Shown here: one piece after another, positions 1 through 14,482 of the stretch
Layout of the letters: each line of letters opens with the position of its first letter
How positions within the stretch are numbered: position 1 is the stretch's first letter
DNA from: Trema orientale
Taxonomy: Eukaryota > Streptophyta > Magnoliopsida > Rosales > Cannabaceae
DNA: 64,000 nt
Direction: 5' to 3'
NCBI GenBank assembly: GCA_002914845.1
Contig: JXTC01000006.1
Coordinates: 945,731-1,009,730 of the forward strand
Made by a program: the position numbers and the translations under genes
The notes under the pieces: generated by a model
What the model was told of the DNA's origin: nothing
The model's database searches: none
Seen by the model: the letters and a program-made list of their open reading frames with translations, nothing else

Positions 1-230
1 TTATGGTTTTTTATAAAAGATTTTGATCATATGATAAATCCCTTTTGAAGTTTCCTTTTTATTTTTTATTTTTAGTAAAGCATTTGACTTATATGGTCCA
101 TTTTAACCAGCAAATGCAATATTGTCCACTTTTCAAGATTTCAAAAGTACGTTTTATTCATATTGGTGCAGTGCTGCTGCTGTGGTTTCACTATTTGGTT
201 TATACTATTAATAATTGTCTCTTTGACCAG

Positions 231-3200
231 GTTAAAATTGCAATAATTGGTATTACTGCTGGTGGTGTTGGACTGGACTTCTCATCGGCACAGCATGTTG
301 TGTTCTTGGAGCTTCCGCAGTCACCATCATTGATGCTTCAGGTCTGAATTATGAATTATGTTAAAGTATTAAAAAATTGAATTCTCCTCATCGGAATAGA
401 AAAGAAAGGTTTACAATTACGATATTTGTCCGTATAAATGTTATTCTCACCATTGAGGTCTTGAGTGAGTCAATTCTAGTGATAGAAATCTAAGTAGAGT
501 TAAAATATTTCAGATTGTCTTTTAAGTTTTCTAGTTCGTAGTATTCCGTCGGAGTGGGTTAGTGTTGGAAACCAATCCAATCCTCTTCAAAACTATCAAG
601 ATTCAATCTTAAAATTGATTGCTTTGTAAATTTTGTGATTTTCTAATTGTTGCATTCAACACTACGGTTGTCTAATTAGAGAGTGTTAATCCTCTTCTTC
701 TTTTCTTTTTTTTTTTTTTTAAAAAAATTTTTAATTTTTTTTATGGATTTTGGCACCACTGTCCATGAACTGTTCAAAATGTGACAGTTAGTCCCTGAAT
801 TAAATAAATAGCCCAATTAGTCCTTGAATTTTCGTTTAAGTGACAATTTAGTCTAAATCACTAAAACTATCAAAATTTTAGGCAAAATTCTCATGTCTTT
901 ATCACGTGCTTAGTTGGAAAATGTAAAATAAAAATAAAAACTGATAAATATATATTTTAAATTTTTTTAGCCATTTTTTCACTTACACTTATTTTTTGGT
1001 CTCCCTATTTTCTCTTTATAATTAAATTTGCGCTTTTTTTTTCAAATCTTCTATCAAATACTCTTGATTTTACGGATTCTGACTTGAATAGTTGTTTGGT
1101 TCTGTCCAAAATTTAATAGTTTAAGCAATTTTGATTAAATTGTCAGTTAAACGTAAATTCAAGGACTAATTGGCCCTTTATTTAATTCAAGGATCAAACT
1201 GTCACATTTTTAAAAGTTCAGGGACTACTGGTGCCAAAACTCTTTTTTTTTTTTTTTAATTTGTCCGTCCCACCCCTTCTGAAACCATTAAGTACAAATG
1301 ATAAAAAAGAGAGGACATCGTATTCTCTAAATAATAGAACAAACGTAACTTCATTTCAAAAGAAAACAGGAGACTGAAAAAAGTTCATCATCACCCAGGA
1401 GAACAGAGACCTAATGAAGTTTCTTTTCCATTTCCTGTTTCACAGTATCAATTGTAGGTTTTTCCCTTATCTATGTTTGTGTCTTTGTGATTTGTATGCT
1501 TCTTGAATCTTTTGAAAAGGCCGAGGATAGAGCTCACAGGCGAGGGCAAAAAAATGCAGTCAACATCTACATCTTTTGTGCAAAGGTGCTTGTTTCTTTC
1601 AGTATGGGATATTTGCTGACATATTTGTCTTCAACATGCAAAGTGATCGCTATTACCACTTTGCAGGATACCCTAGATGAGTCACATTGGCAAAGTTTGA
1701 ACAAGAGTTTGCGCCGTGTTTCATCTACAACTAATGGAAAATATGATGCAATACAAGAGATAGAGGTCTCTCTTCTTCTTTTTTTATTATTATTTTTTTT
1801 AATGTCTATATAGTATTGAAATTCCCTTTGAACACCTTGGCCTCATTTTTCAATATAAATTAGATGTAAAGAAATTGGATTTGTTGCTTATTCCTCACTA
1901 CACTTTGTACTATGCCATGACTCATCCATTTCTCTCTTTCTTTGTTTTTTTAATGGAGAAATATGATACATTTTTCATCATTGACAAATATACTTTTAAG
2001 TGAGGTAACAATCAGATGTAGCTTTTGGGAAATTTGGCTTTTTTTTTTTAATTTTTATTTTATGTTTTTGTAATTTTTTTAAAGTTAACAATTTTATTCA
2101 ATATNTTTTATTTTTTTATTTTTTTTTTTGGTGCTTTACATAAACGTATATTCTTAAACATGGTGTTATGGTTCTGCATTCGTTTTAAAGGAGTTGGTAT
2201 AATACTTATATTTGGCAGGTTGAAGGTGTTTCTTTTCTGGAGACAAGTTGTAGAATGGATAGTCCTGAAGATAAGATTTTGGAAACCGCTGAGTGTGATC
2301 AGCTCTCCGCTCAGCCACTGGAATTTCAAGACTCTGCCTTAGCAAAGGATACCGAGCCCTTTGAAGCATATAATGAGTATGTTGATAAAAAGACACCACG
2401 ATATAAAGACAAGAGTAATGTAGATGTCAGCTCAACCAAAACTGATTATCTTATGAAGGTAAAATTTAATATTCAGGATAAATGTCTTTTGATATTACAT
2501 TTAAATTTGTTTTCTTTTGGCTTGTTTCCTTGTAATTATGATTTTCCAGTTTTCAGTTGGTTGAATTTAACTCTGTTGTGCCATGGGGGCACTTATGTGT
2601 GCTTGTGCACAAAACAGGCCACTGCGACTCCTGTTGTTGATGTTGACAAGCTTGATTCAGTTTCAGAGGGAAAGTTGGAAGAAAAATGTTCTGAAAGTAA
2701 AATTGGAAAATGTGGCCGGTACTCTTCTTCTAAGCTGGATGAGGTATGTGAATATGACAATCCATAGAAAAGTAAACTTTAAGTGATTCTTGCTTCCAAA
2801 TCATAGATGAATTTCATTCGAATTAAGTCGACATTTGTTGTAACAAATTATATAATGCAGGGAAATATAATTTACCCTCAAATGGAAGAAGCAAATGAGA
2901 TAGTAGGAGCTGATGAATGTTGCGCCCACGTAGTAAATTCTTTGCGATTTGAGGTAAAAATTTCTTACTAATGGGATTCCCTTTGAAACAATGAATTTTG
3001 TTATTCATCTTAATGGTCATTCCTCAAAGTCATAATGTTATGTTGTATTCTTGATGGGGAAAGGAGGGAAAAATCCCCAAAGATGATGTATTTGTAAATG
3101 GATTTTCAAATTGAATGGATAATAGTATCATTCTTTGTGGATTTAGAAATAAACTTGTTTTAAAAGTTATGAATTATGCATGTTAGTTGTCTTTGTTTAT

Positions 3201-5945
3201 CTGTATTTCTAAGCTCCTCATCTTACCATTTCGCTGAGATGAACTCAAAGTGTGGTTACAAATGGGTTTGTCCCCATGTCCCAGAAATAAATGTATATTA
3301 TTGGTTACAATCAGAGTGACTAAAAGAGTTCCCTTGAAACTCATCACAATTAAACCTGCACGGACAATTTATTGAGGTCTAAATTGTGCTTGTTCAAGGT
3401 TGGTTCTTACTTGACTAGAGTTTTAAATTTGAGCTTCTACTGTATTATTATGCATGTTCTTTTCCATTAGGGTTTTATGCAAATGTCTTTCTTATGGAGC
3501 ATTATTAATCTGGTCCCTGGATTCTGCATTACCTTGTCTCTCCTGCTGCGAGTATGTTAAGTATACTGTGTTCAATGGATTGTCAGCTCATTCTTGTCTT
3601 TACTTGTAATTTAGGTGAGCCAATACACTGGTAGGATCCACTTGTATTCTTGCATTTCTGGGACAGATTCAAGACCAAGGCCACTCTTTGAGAATTTTCG
3701 ACCTGAGGAACTTGAGCCTCTAAATTATCCTGTTGCCGACGAAGATAAAATAAATGTAAATTCTTTCAAGGACAACCCTGTTTATAGAAATGCTGTATTG
3801 GAATTCAGCAAGGAGTGGAACAATCTGAGGCCTGTAGAGCGAAAAAGGCTAATTGGAAAACCGTTGCAACTTCCTTTGACAGTAGAGCTGTGCTATTTGA
3901 ATGAAAGCATTAACCACAACACTGGGGTATGTATGTTCTGAATTCAAAGTTGGACTTTGCTTTGCTGTATTAAATTATTAACCTTGCTTATCAGTCCTCT
4001 TATAATGGCTATTTCTGTCAGTTTCCCCTTATACATACAATATATATTATATGAATGTGAATTCAGCAATATCTGCATGTGTAATTTCATTAGCTCTCTA
4101 TAACAGGGACTGATAAGGGTTGGAAGTAAGCGCCGCCACACACCTTTATATGAGATCAGCCAGGCTCTTCCATCAAATGCAGTGTGGAAAAAGGTTTATC
4201 TACATACTGGCTATGGGAAAAAGGAGAAGGAATACGCTCAAGGTTGGACTTTGAACGATAAACCACTTTGTAAGCTCTGTCAAGAACCATGCAAGTAAGT
4301 CCCAATTGTCCTTTTGTTGTTACAACTATTTTGGTAGACTTAAACCTTTTTTTGAAAAAAAAAAAAACTTTCAGGAGTAGCAATGCAATGGAACCTGAAT
4401 TTTTTGAGGATCTTTTCTGTAATCTTGAATGCTACGAAGAATATCGAATAAGGACTAGCAACAGATCCCTGCGTCAGGTCAGAACACAAATTATACTACA
4501 TTAACATGTTGAATGTTGAGCTTCTGCTTCTCTGTATCACACTTTGTTTATGTGCAATGCTTTCTAGATATTGTTTTTCATCCTTGTTATATTACATTAA
4601 TTTGAGATGCTAAGGTACTCGCAATTGCAGGAACTTTTTCAACTGGAGAATGGTATTTGTACAAACTGTCAATTGGACTGTCATAAACTTGTGGTGCACA
4701 TAAGACCTCTGTCATTGGCAATGCGAAGAGAGCATATTGAGAAAGTTGCGCCTAGAATAGCAAGTCGGAGGAAGTTGTAAGTCACTCGATTGAAAATGAT
4801 AGTTTTCTTTTTTTCTTTTTTTTTTTTTTTTTTTTGTGGGGAAATGTGAATACATATGCTGCCATACGGTATGTCAACCAACAGTTCATTTTATTTATTT
4901 ATTTACTATGAGACAAGGTGATCCTTGACTTATCAGAGAACAACATTAAATAATGTTGTTAACTGCATAAAAGGATGCATGTCACAGAAGTTGAGGTCTG
5001 ACAGAATTTTGGTAGAGTGAGATGTGTAGACAAATCTTTTTTGTTTTAATTCCCTGAATCTGATGATGTGCAGGCGTGACAAGCTTATTAAGGATCCAAA
5101 AGAGGGCAACGCATGGCATGCAGACCACATTGTTCCTGTGTACCGAGGTGGAGGTAGGAATAGGATTCATCTCATTTGTATTGGTCTACTTAAATGGTTT
5201 CTGAGCCATTCTATCCTTGACCAAGACATTCTGTCAAACCATACTAAAGCTGTTTTAACATTTTGGTGCCAATATAATCTTAGAAGTTTCTCTTTTTAAT
5301 TAGCAAGACAAACATTTTCTCTCTTTCCATTTTATGTTGGTAGTTAGGTTTTAAAATCTAGTGTTAATCTGAAATTACTATGTAGGTGAATGCAAACTAG
5401 AGAACATGAGAACACTTTGCGTAGCATGTCATTCTGATGTAACTAAAGCACAATGTGCTGAACGACGCTTGACAAGGGCAAATGCGAAGAAGCAGCTGAA
5501 AGCTTTCCTGAATGGTCTTAAAGATGTTCAGAGCAATGAACAAAAGGACACAAATGTGAAGGTATGTTCTAGAGCACTAATCTCTTCCAGCTTTGCTGCT
5601 TAGCGAAGTTCATCTTTTTTGGTTTCTGCAAGCTTCAAAAAGTAAAATAAGATCAATCGTGTTCTATTATGTGCCGAGTTCAGCATCAAGTCTACTGTGA
5701 AATTCTGTCATTTAGATGTAACGCGAAGTATGACTGTGGGACAGAAATAAAAATTCTTATGATATTTATATTTTAATAATCTTCAATTTCAGGACCAAGG
5801 GCAGTTGGAGATGCAGAACGTTGTTGAGGATGAGCTTTTAGTTAAGGTTCCTGGGAGTGCCTACTCTTCAGGAAATAATATGGGTGCTGGAAGTGAAGGG
5901 TCTTCCACTAGCAAGGAAATTTCTGTATCTACAAACAGAATATAG
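231..5945 (+). CDS. SNF2 helicase / HNH endonuclease protein, ZRANB3-like (3' part; 5' cut by window)
   Basis: Thirteen exons join in phase into the last ~630 residues of a SNF2-HNH protein: 231-341, 1520-1585, 1667-1765, 2219-2458, 2618-2743, 2861-2953, 3615-3926, 4107-4294, 4375-4477, 4631-4776, 5074-5153, 5386-5561, 5793-5945 (stop TAG). The first exon encodes helicase motif V (TAGGVGLDFSSA) and the second motif VI (AEDRAHRRGQ), typical of the SNF2 C-terminal lobe. Exons 8-9 have a Cys-rich knuckle (CKLCQEPC...CNLEC), and exons 11-12 form an HNH nuclease: HADHIVPVYRGGG, then NMRTLCVACHSDVTK with its zinc-ligand Cys pair. This domain order is that of animal ZRANB3 (annealing helicase plus structure-specific nuclease at stalled forks) and its plant homologues. 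The role in replication-fork repair in the nucleus is inferred from the family. The ATPase lobe lies left of the window. The first intron holds an inverted-repeat element. Confidence 0.93.
744..1243. mobile_element. Short non-autonomous element with ~90-bp terminal inverted repeats, in an intron
   Basis: The left end (TTTTGGCACCACTGTCC at ~748) and the reverse complement of the right end (TTTTGGCACCAGTAGTCC near 1240) match closely over about 90 bp, continuing through GTGACAG and CCAATTAGTCCTTGAAT blocks. About 500 bp in total, with no coding capacity. Long inverted repeats with T-rich flanks suggest a Mutator-like MITE. A target duplication cannot be defined because both flanks are poly-T. 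It sits in the intron between helicase motifs V and VI, with flanking splice sites intact. Confidence 0.75.
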
Positions 5946-7095
5946 TTTTACTCAGCACATTGAAAAAGAAGAAAAGTAATGAACAAGAACTCATACCTGC
6001 TTCTGCCAAGTATCCCCACCGGTCCATATGGTTTTTGCAATGACATTCCCAGTTAAAATGTATAAAATTTTTGTTACCTGCAATGCTAATTTAGAGCAGA
6101 TTCTGGGATCCCTATATGGTGAACAAAGCACATCTACTGTAAGTTGCCTTGTGTAAGCAATTTTAAGCATGATACAAATACAATAATATATGCTCCTTTG
6201 AGAGTCGTACTCGTAAGATAAGACCCTGGGATGTCTTGAGGTGTCTTAGCTTATGGCTGTTGAGACTTGGTGGTTGTGACACATTTTTGAATTGTAATTT
6301 CTAGCAATTTTCAAAATTATAGGAAATGACAAACCGAAAATTTGCTTGAGGAAATTTCAGTGAAATTTCAGTATGTGGTAGTACCCGTTTATTCTGGACG
6401 AGAACTCGCTTCCAGAATTGTTGGCAAAACTCGAAAGCCTTACTCATAAGATACTGAACAAACAAATTACAAAAACCAAAGGGGTCAAAAACAGAAAATT
6501 TCTTACAGAACTGAGGTAAGTTTCTTTGGCCTGCCAAGATTATTATTATTATCATTGTTATTATTATTATTATTTTCAATTAAAATTCCCCTCTTGAAAC
6601 GAAAAGCATTGAGCTGAAGGTTTTACTGTAAAGAACACTGAATTAAGTAAAAGGAAATGTCGAGTAAATATTATTAGCAAAACTGCCAATTTAGTACAAA
6701 ATCGTAAGACTTGGTACAAATTACAAAGATAATTCTTCAACGGAACCCATTTGGACATTTTGGTGATGATACAACAGGAGAAGAGCAAGGACAAAAAAAA
6801 ATTACAAAGTGCTGTAGAGATATCAATTGGATTCTCACATAGAACCGAAAACTCTCTTATGGCTCATCTAGAGAAACCAAAAAATCTCTTGCGACTTATC
6901 TCTATACCAAGAACTAAGTATTTATTTGTCAGTGTCATGTCTGCCGCAGATTAAAAAAAAAAAGCTTCTGCCTGAGGCTTCGCCTGCGAGTTTCTTAAAT
7001 TGAGAACATTCAGCCGCCTTCCCACAAGTATGCATGCTAAAGCAGATGTATCCCTACATAAAAGTGATAGGAGATTTTTATTTGCATGGCTGACC
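5946..7095. other. Intergenic space between two convergent genes
   Basis: This holds the 3' UTRs and polyadenylation regions of the SNF2-HNH gene (+) and the SCAPER-like gene (-). A short imperfect TTA/ATT microsatellite lies at about 6536-6575. No further gene or RNA was recognised. Confidence 0.6.
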
Positions 7096-10000
7096 TCATA
7101 CTTCATCAGCTAAGCCGGGGGCACCAGATGAAAAGAAGTGCTCCGCCTCATCAATGAAACTTTGAGGTAATCTACAATGTAACATCATGGAGGAAGTTTC
7201 TGAAGCTGGCATATTAGGCTTCAGAGCCATTTCTTCCCAACTCTTTGTTGCTTTATAGTCCCTATTATTTCTCAACTTGCCATTTTTCATGCTGTTTCCT
7301 GACGCTCCACTCTTTCCAGAAGAAGCTCTGGTGTTTCGCGAGTTGTGACGGCTAGGCCTCGGGGGGACATCCACCTGGACCTTCTTGAGTTCAACACTCA
7401 GCTGATTATCACTAGATTCATTTACAGGACAATGGTCTGTGTTTGAATTGGATCGCAATGCCAGCATTTTTCTGCATGATTCTAATAGGGGGAGCAGCAT
7501 ATCTGTACTAATTTCCTGCTGAACCACACCCTTGTTCTGGTCACACCCATAACAGGCAGCAACCAGCGTGCTAGCTAGGATTGGCATCAGCTCAGGATCA
7601 CTGAAGAATACGAAAGGTAGATCACATATCTGTCCCAATCCAACTCAACAATTAGTTTTTCATTTAAAAAAAAAATTTAAAAGAAAAATAAAAGACTTCT
7701 CAATTAAATTTCCGGATGGAACACATGCACAAGTAAAAATATATGGACCTTGTGGAGGATGGTAGGAGACTTTCCCCATCGAAGAACAGCTTGATTCCCT
7801 GGGTGGAACAATGCAAAGTGGCCAAGAAGTGACAGAGATTCAAGAAGAAGCATACCAACCTGAGGCGCATTATTTATCGTTGTTCAAGAATCATTTTAAG
7901 TCTCCAAGACAAGGGGAAGGAAAAAAGAAAGTTGAATGTATTGTACTTGCTCAATGTCAACTTTCTTATAAATAACAGCAATAGAGTGAATTACCTGATC
8001 ACAAGCCGCTTTCCACTTGCTGGTGCAATGGAAAAGGAGGAAACTCAGTAAATGGAAAAATTCCATTTTCAGGTCTGGCCTAGCCTGTGCAACACAGTAC
8101 ACTTAAAATGAGAATAAATTGAAAGACACCATACAAACAGAACTCCTATGAAATTAAATAACTCACCAGCATTGTCTGCAAAAATTTAAGATCCAAAAGA
8201 GCCAAATTGTTCAACACCTTCAGCACTCCAGTAGCCACCTCCTCGAAATTTGATGGTAGGATATACGAGGCCTGAAACAGGAAAACAAATGCTCATAATC
8301 TGGACATCACAGGTACAGAGCCTCACCGAATGATCACTTACTTTATATAGGCAACAAAATAACTCCGTAAAGAAAATAGAGAAACAGGAAAAAACTTGGA
8401 AAAGCACGCAACCTCACCACCCACAAGATTCTTAAGGGAACATGTAGAGATTTTATCATCAAAATGACTTGTCATAAAATATTTTCCATTTGAAAAACAA
8501 GAAAACTCTCAACAACAAAGAAAAGGATTGACCAACTATGCCGATTATCAGCATGCAGTTCCATAAATATATGCATTCATGCTCTTCTACTGTGGTGCTA
8601 CTCATCTGTCTTTATGATCTCTCTTTAAAAAGAAGGCCAGTGATTCACCACTTTTCCCAAAGTGAATTATAGTACTTGGCGATTCCTGATTAACTCCTCT
8701 AATTTGCCACAGGTACACAAAACTTTAGACAAGTGTTTTAAACCTATTATATAAAGAGTTACCTGTTCAGAAGACAATCTATTGTTTGCCTGCAGTAAAA
8801 CAGCTGTCAACACAGAAAGTAGGCTGACGAGCCCAGTTTCTGATATGGCAGAAAGAAGAAACACCACAGGTTGCTCCAGGTTCAGAACATTTTCATTCTT
8901 TTGTTCTACACCAACATCAACCAAGTTTTTCTCATCCTTCTTGGGTGGAAAAGACTTCATGCTGTCTTGCATTCGATTTTTCTCAAATTCATCTGGAGAA
9001 TCTGGATTGCCTGTGGTGGACTTATTTGCCTCAAATGAAGGATCTGTCAGTTGCTCCTTTTCAGTATTCAGCCTGATAGATTCTGATACAGCATTTTTAT
9101 TTATCCCGTATGATTCATCTAATGTCGTATCCTCTGGTACATCTGGTAGATGTACAGCTTTACTACCATTTAGTGTAGATAATGGAGTTCTAAGATCCCC
9201 AGAGTTATATATTAGCAACCCAGTATCTACAAATTCTGCAAATTTAGCCTCCTGACTTCTGTTCTGTACTAATGTTTCGGTATGTAAAGATTCCCAATCA
9301 ATCAAAGAATTTGTTTCAGGTCTGGATGTCAAAACCACCAATAAATAAATGCTAAAAAGAATGGAAGAAGGAAATGGAGACCCTTCCACCTGGGGCCGAT
9401 CATAAAGAGCAAACAGATCACGCAGTCGATGAATAACTTGGTATGCAGTCAATAGCTCTAGTAAGCCGTCCCGCATTTGGAGCTGTTGTTCCTCAGAATT
9501 TATGTGACCAATTATTGTTGTCACAGTCCATAAAAAACCTTCCAATACTTCAGATATTGATTCAAAATGTTCAACTGAAGTTTTGCTGGAAGGCAAGCTA
9601 GTATTACCAGGGAGATTTAGAGATGCAGCAATCTTTATATAGTTCTCGAGGGCAGCTGACAGCATTGGGATGATTGGAGGTAAGAGATTCTGTGCAAGAA
9701 AATAACTCCGGTTTGCAGACACAGACAATACCACCTTCAAAAGCTTTAAAAGATGTATTGTCACTTGCCAGGCTTCAGGCTTTGATGTATGAGAAGCGGG
9801 CAAGGCAGAAGCTATAAAGTCAAGAAGACCAGCCTGACGAGAAGCCTGTAGTTCAGCATCCTTTCCCTCTACAAACTAATCCCAAGAGAGAGATGAGTGA
9901 AGAAGAAACTATATCATATTTCACCTAGCTATGCCAAATTCACGAATTACAAATAATTTTGAGAGAGAGAGAGGTTAATCTTAGCTGAGAAAGATTAAAA

Positions 10001-13000
10001 TGTCCAGCAATAGCAATCTTTTATAGCCTATAACCAATAACTAATCAAAAAAGCAACAAATTTATGGCTGCCATCTTGGTAATAATACAGCTTGACGAAC
10101 AACAACATATGGAAGGATTTCCATCATACCTATTAGCCCTAGAAAGTCATGCACGTACATATTATAAATCATAATCATCAAATATCTGGAAACAAAGTAC
10201 AAAACATAATGATGGTCCTGGGAGAAAAAAATAGAAATACCTTAATTATCTCCGCAATTATTAGCCCAATACTTGCAGCCCCTTCTTTTCTAGCCTGTCG
10301 AAGTCTTTGAAGTTCCTGAAGCCACCTCCCAATTTTCACCCTTGCAGTTCCTATGGTTGTTCTGTACCCAATACTAGCATTTTCAGCACCAAAAGGAGGC
10401 TCAGGAAATTCATACTTTAGAGCCATAAGTCTTTGTCGAATTCTTTTAATCCTCCGTTTCATTGAATGCTGCAAGGTGACATTATTTGTCACAAGAGCAG
10501 CACCTACCAACCCTGACACACTGCTTGACTGATTTTCTTCACCAGTGTTAACAGGTGTAGATCTACCCTGACCCTCCTTATTCAAAGATCGTCGCAGTAA
10601 AGGAGACGATTGATCCCGGAAATCCATAGAAGCTCTTTCTCTTATTTGCTCCAGGTAGAACTTGCGACGTTGCTCACTTTCACTAAGTTTCTCAGCCAAT
10701 TTTTGGGCCAGAAGTTCAGCTTCTTCTTGCTGAGCTTTAGCTCTTTCCTCCTTCCGACGAAGTTGTTCCAAGGCCCTTGCCTCACGTGCTGCACTTGATG
10801 CTTTGCGTTCTTCTTCCCTTCTAACTTGAGCCTCTTCCTTTCTCCTCTGAGTCTCAGCAAGACGCTGTAATTTTTCAGCTTCAATTAGCTTCCTGCGTTC
10901 AAAAACAGCTTCTTCTCTTGCCATATCCTCTTTCTGTTTAGATTTCATAACTTGAAGCTTCTCAGCTCTCCTCAATTCTGAATCATGAAGTTTTTGTCTC
11001 AAACTAAGCTTCTTATTCTCTTCATTTAAGGAAGTAATGAAACGAACCTCGTTAACTTTGCTGCTCTCATCACCAGCTCTCTTAACAACTTGAGCTAGAA
11101 AGGCTTCATGCCGAGACTCACTGCGCTGTTGTCGAGCATACATTCCCTCTCGTAACTTCATGTTTCGAACAGCTTGCCATTCAGTTACTCGATTCAACTT
11201 TTCCGAGGTTCGCTGGAGTTTTTGAACTCTCTCATTCTCTAGCTCACTTCTAATTCTCAAAGCCCTTGCATGCTTTTCTTGTGCTTCCCTCTTCAGATCC
11301 ATGGCAGTTTTCTTCTTCTTTTCAGGAGTCATTAGTTTATCATGCAACATACGTGCGCGCTCTACACTTTTCCTGCTCATTCCCGGTGAGTGAGAAACTC
11401 GGGAAGAGACTCGGAAAGGAGATGAAAGTATGTCCTCCCAGTTCCTCTTCTCCTTCCATGCATCCATGGATCGCCAAGTAGCTGAGTTTCTCTTTTCTTT
11501 TTCCTTATCTTGTTCAGACATAGGGGTTTGCCGCTTGCAATGATCTGTCAACTTAGGATTTCTCTCAGAAACACCTTCTGCTAACATCTTAGCTTTCCTG
11601 GGAAGCAGTTTCTCTGCTTCAGTTCCATGCTGTTCTCTCTTAGTCTTTCCAGCAGCAGAACTGTCCTTGGGAGGTAATTTAGATGTAATAATGCTAGAGG
11701 ACAAAACCTGAGGAGACACACGTCCATTTAGTATGGAGTTTGATTTGCTGGAACTGAATGACTTAGTATTCTGCTGCACGGTGCTCGGTTCCCCTGTCAA
11801 ATCCTCCGCATTGGGAATCCCATCACCTATTGTAGACAACTTCTTAAGGCTGTCAAGAGATTGGAAATTTAGCAAGATTTGTGCATCACTAGCTTGACGT
11901 AAGGTGGCTCTTTCTCGTTGAATTTTTTTAAAAGCTTCAAGAGATGACGAAAGTATCTCTGCTTTTTGTGCTGAAGTTGTCATTCTTCGCACCTGCACTC
12001 AATAATAATTGACTAACATTTTTCATATTAGAGAGCAAGGTAAATTAAGAAATTATTAAATACAATAAGGATTTTACTCTGCACACTGATAAATCAAACA
12101 TGATTATGTGAGTAGATGCTCAAAAGCATCCCTGTAAATCATGGCCTTAAGGACGTGAAGTTGAAAGTTATCAAACTAATTAGTTATTTTATCTGAAGAG
12201 TCGAGCACTCTTATAGGAGCCACCATATGTTATTCATACACTAACCACATTAAGACCAAATAATTTTTAACAGGATACAAAATGATGACTTTTTTTCCCC
12301 CTAAATGCATATGTCCACAGACATAATTTTAATGGGTCTCTAACATTACATGAAAAACAGGGGGTTAAAGGTCATTATATAGTTAAAGCCTACAAAACAA
12401 ATTGTGCACATTCACTGATGAAAAAATAAGAAAACCAAAAGACAATTTTGGCCATTTTGATGTATTATGCTGTGTCACCATCCCTTAACAAAAATTCAGA
12501 AACAAAAATATAAGAAACTTTTAAATGAAAAATGCAAACTATGCATAGATTTCAATTGCAGCAATTATTTTGCATTGGTCCGATATCTGTCAAGTTGTTA
12601 CGGAAAATTGTCCCTAAAGACTTGTATGTAATTATTGAGAATGAAGATATAATCAATAACGAGCATGCTTACCTCCCACGACAAAGCATGTGGCCTGCGA
12701 TGGTCACTCTTTAAATTGATCAGTGCCCCATTACTAAACTGAGAAGATGACCTTTTCATATTTTCAAACTCTTCCACTCTAGTGGTTAGATCTTTAAAAT
12801 CAGATGTGGCCTCTTCAAGAACAAGAATGGCCTCTTTCATCTGCTCCACATCACATTCTAGTTCACAGAGAAGATAAAGCTCATCCACAGCCCTGTTAAG
12901 CGTCTCAAACAGAAAGCACCAAAGCCGCTGCCTAAACCTCTCCTTGCTTTCAACCGTGTCACATTCTCCAAGGGTATTAATGTTATGAGAGTTTGATATA

Positions 13001-14482
13001 TGTTCTTGTGCGGTACTGACATGAAGATCCCCAGGGTCTTTAATACATGCGGTGGAGGTAGGTTGTTCTTCAGATTTTTCTAGCCCATTATTGTCAGGTG
13101 AAATTAACTCAGGATTGTCTTCAATCAGGACTGCTTTGCTTAAATTCCCATCTATCTTAGATGTGTCTTGAATTTCTACATCACCAACCTCAGGTGTAAC
13201 TACAGGATCCTGAACTTTCACCACTGTCTCAGCCTCTAGACCAGAGGTACTACTTGCACTTAAATAATCTTCATTTACGACGTGTTTAACAGACACATCA
13301 TTGCAATTTGAAACACCAGCTTCTGGATCAGCCGTATTTTCATTGATATTCAATACTACTACATTTTTCGCAGATACTTCATTTAACTTATTACAGTTAT
13401 TTTCAAGCTGTTGGTCCTTAGGAGTCACAGGATGCATATGAGCAGCAATGGCATCATTGGGTGCAGATGCTGCCACCAATTTGTTTTCTTGAGAAACTGT
13501 ACAGTAAACAAAATTATGATCATTCTCAAGCTCTCTACAAACCATCAGATTGTTATCTTCTATAGCACCAAACTTGATTCCAGCACCAAAAGCATTTTCA
13601 TGATGCAGCTTCCCATTATTCTCTACGCGACCTCTGTTAATATTGTGAACCACATCTGGCTTATCTTTTTGAGGCATTTTCTCAGAAGATTTAACTTCAC
13701 CGCTGGAATTTGCAACATTCTGTGAAGATGACTTGGGACATTCAGTGATTTGCTTAGCAATACTGTTATCGAAATGCCGCACATTTTGTTTGTCTTCATT
13801 TAACACATCAACAGAGTTTACAGCACTTTGACTAGGTACAGCATAACTTCCCCCTCCTTTTGGATGATGGCATCTGCGCTTATTATGGGAATTTCCAGTG
13901 TTTCCATTTAATGAGGACTGACTACAGTTGGAAGCATTTTTTCCTGAAAATCCTCCAACCCAACTCTGTAGGGAGAACTTCGAGCTATTTCTATGTTTCT
14001 GTTAAAAAGAAAAGAAAAAGTACAAAAGCAAGTCATGGACAATTAATTTAATCTACCACTCTTTAGATAAGTGTTGAACTGCAATGCAAGCCATTTCTAA
14101 GATCATATCATCTAAACAATATCAGGTTGAATCCTCATGCCACAGAGCTACTCCATATAACAGAACTTAATCATTCTCTTCTCACATCTAGGACATTCTA
14201 CAACATATCAAATGGAACTACCCATTATTAACCAAACTTTTCAGGTGCTGTATCCAGCTTTGGTTAACCTCAAATATGTTGATCATCGTTTCTATTCTTT
14301 CTCTTAAACAAAATTTGATTTTTACCCAAAAATTATTATGAAAAGAAAATTGAGATAATGAATGAAAATACACCCCAAAAAAAATAAATAAATAAACATG
14401 AGGGAATGAATGAAAATACAACCTTTTTTACTTCGAACCATCCAGAGCCCTGATCATCCACTGCTTCTCCACTCTTCTCCAT
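7096..14482 (-). CDS. SCAPER-like protein (S-phase cyclin A-associated protein in the ER homologue)
   Basis: Eight exons on the minus strand join in phase into 1696 residues: 14482-14423, 13998-12673, 11992-10241, 9875-8763, 8271-8167, 8084-7995, 7859-7749, 7629-7096. The start was chosen at MEKSGEAVDDQGSGWFEV because it opens the first exon and the next exon continues in phase. Residues ~374-434 (RLWCFLFETLNRAVDELYLL onward) match the SCAPER N-terminal domain. Residues ~680-920 are a long charged coiled coil rich in Lys, Arg and Glu. After it comes a mostly helical C-terminal part with Leu-rich segments, ending in a basic Ser/Asn-rich tail. Human SCAPER binds cyclin A/CDK2 at the ER and also acts in translation-coupled tubulin mRNA decay; whether the plant protein does either is not visible here. 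The full-length, uninterrupted frame suggests a working gene. Confidence 0.92.

Noticed and set aside
8782-9255. 157-codon plus-strand open frame
   Set aside because: It is the antisense shadow of a SCAPER-like exon, with no motif of its own.
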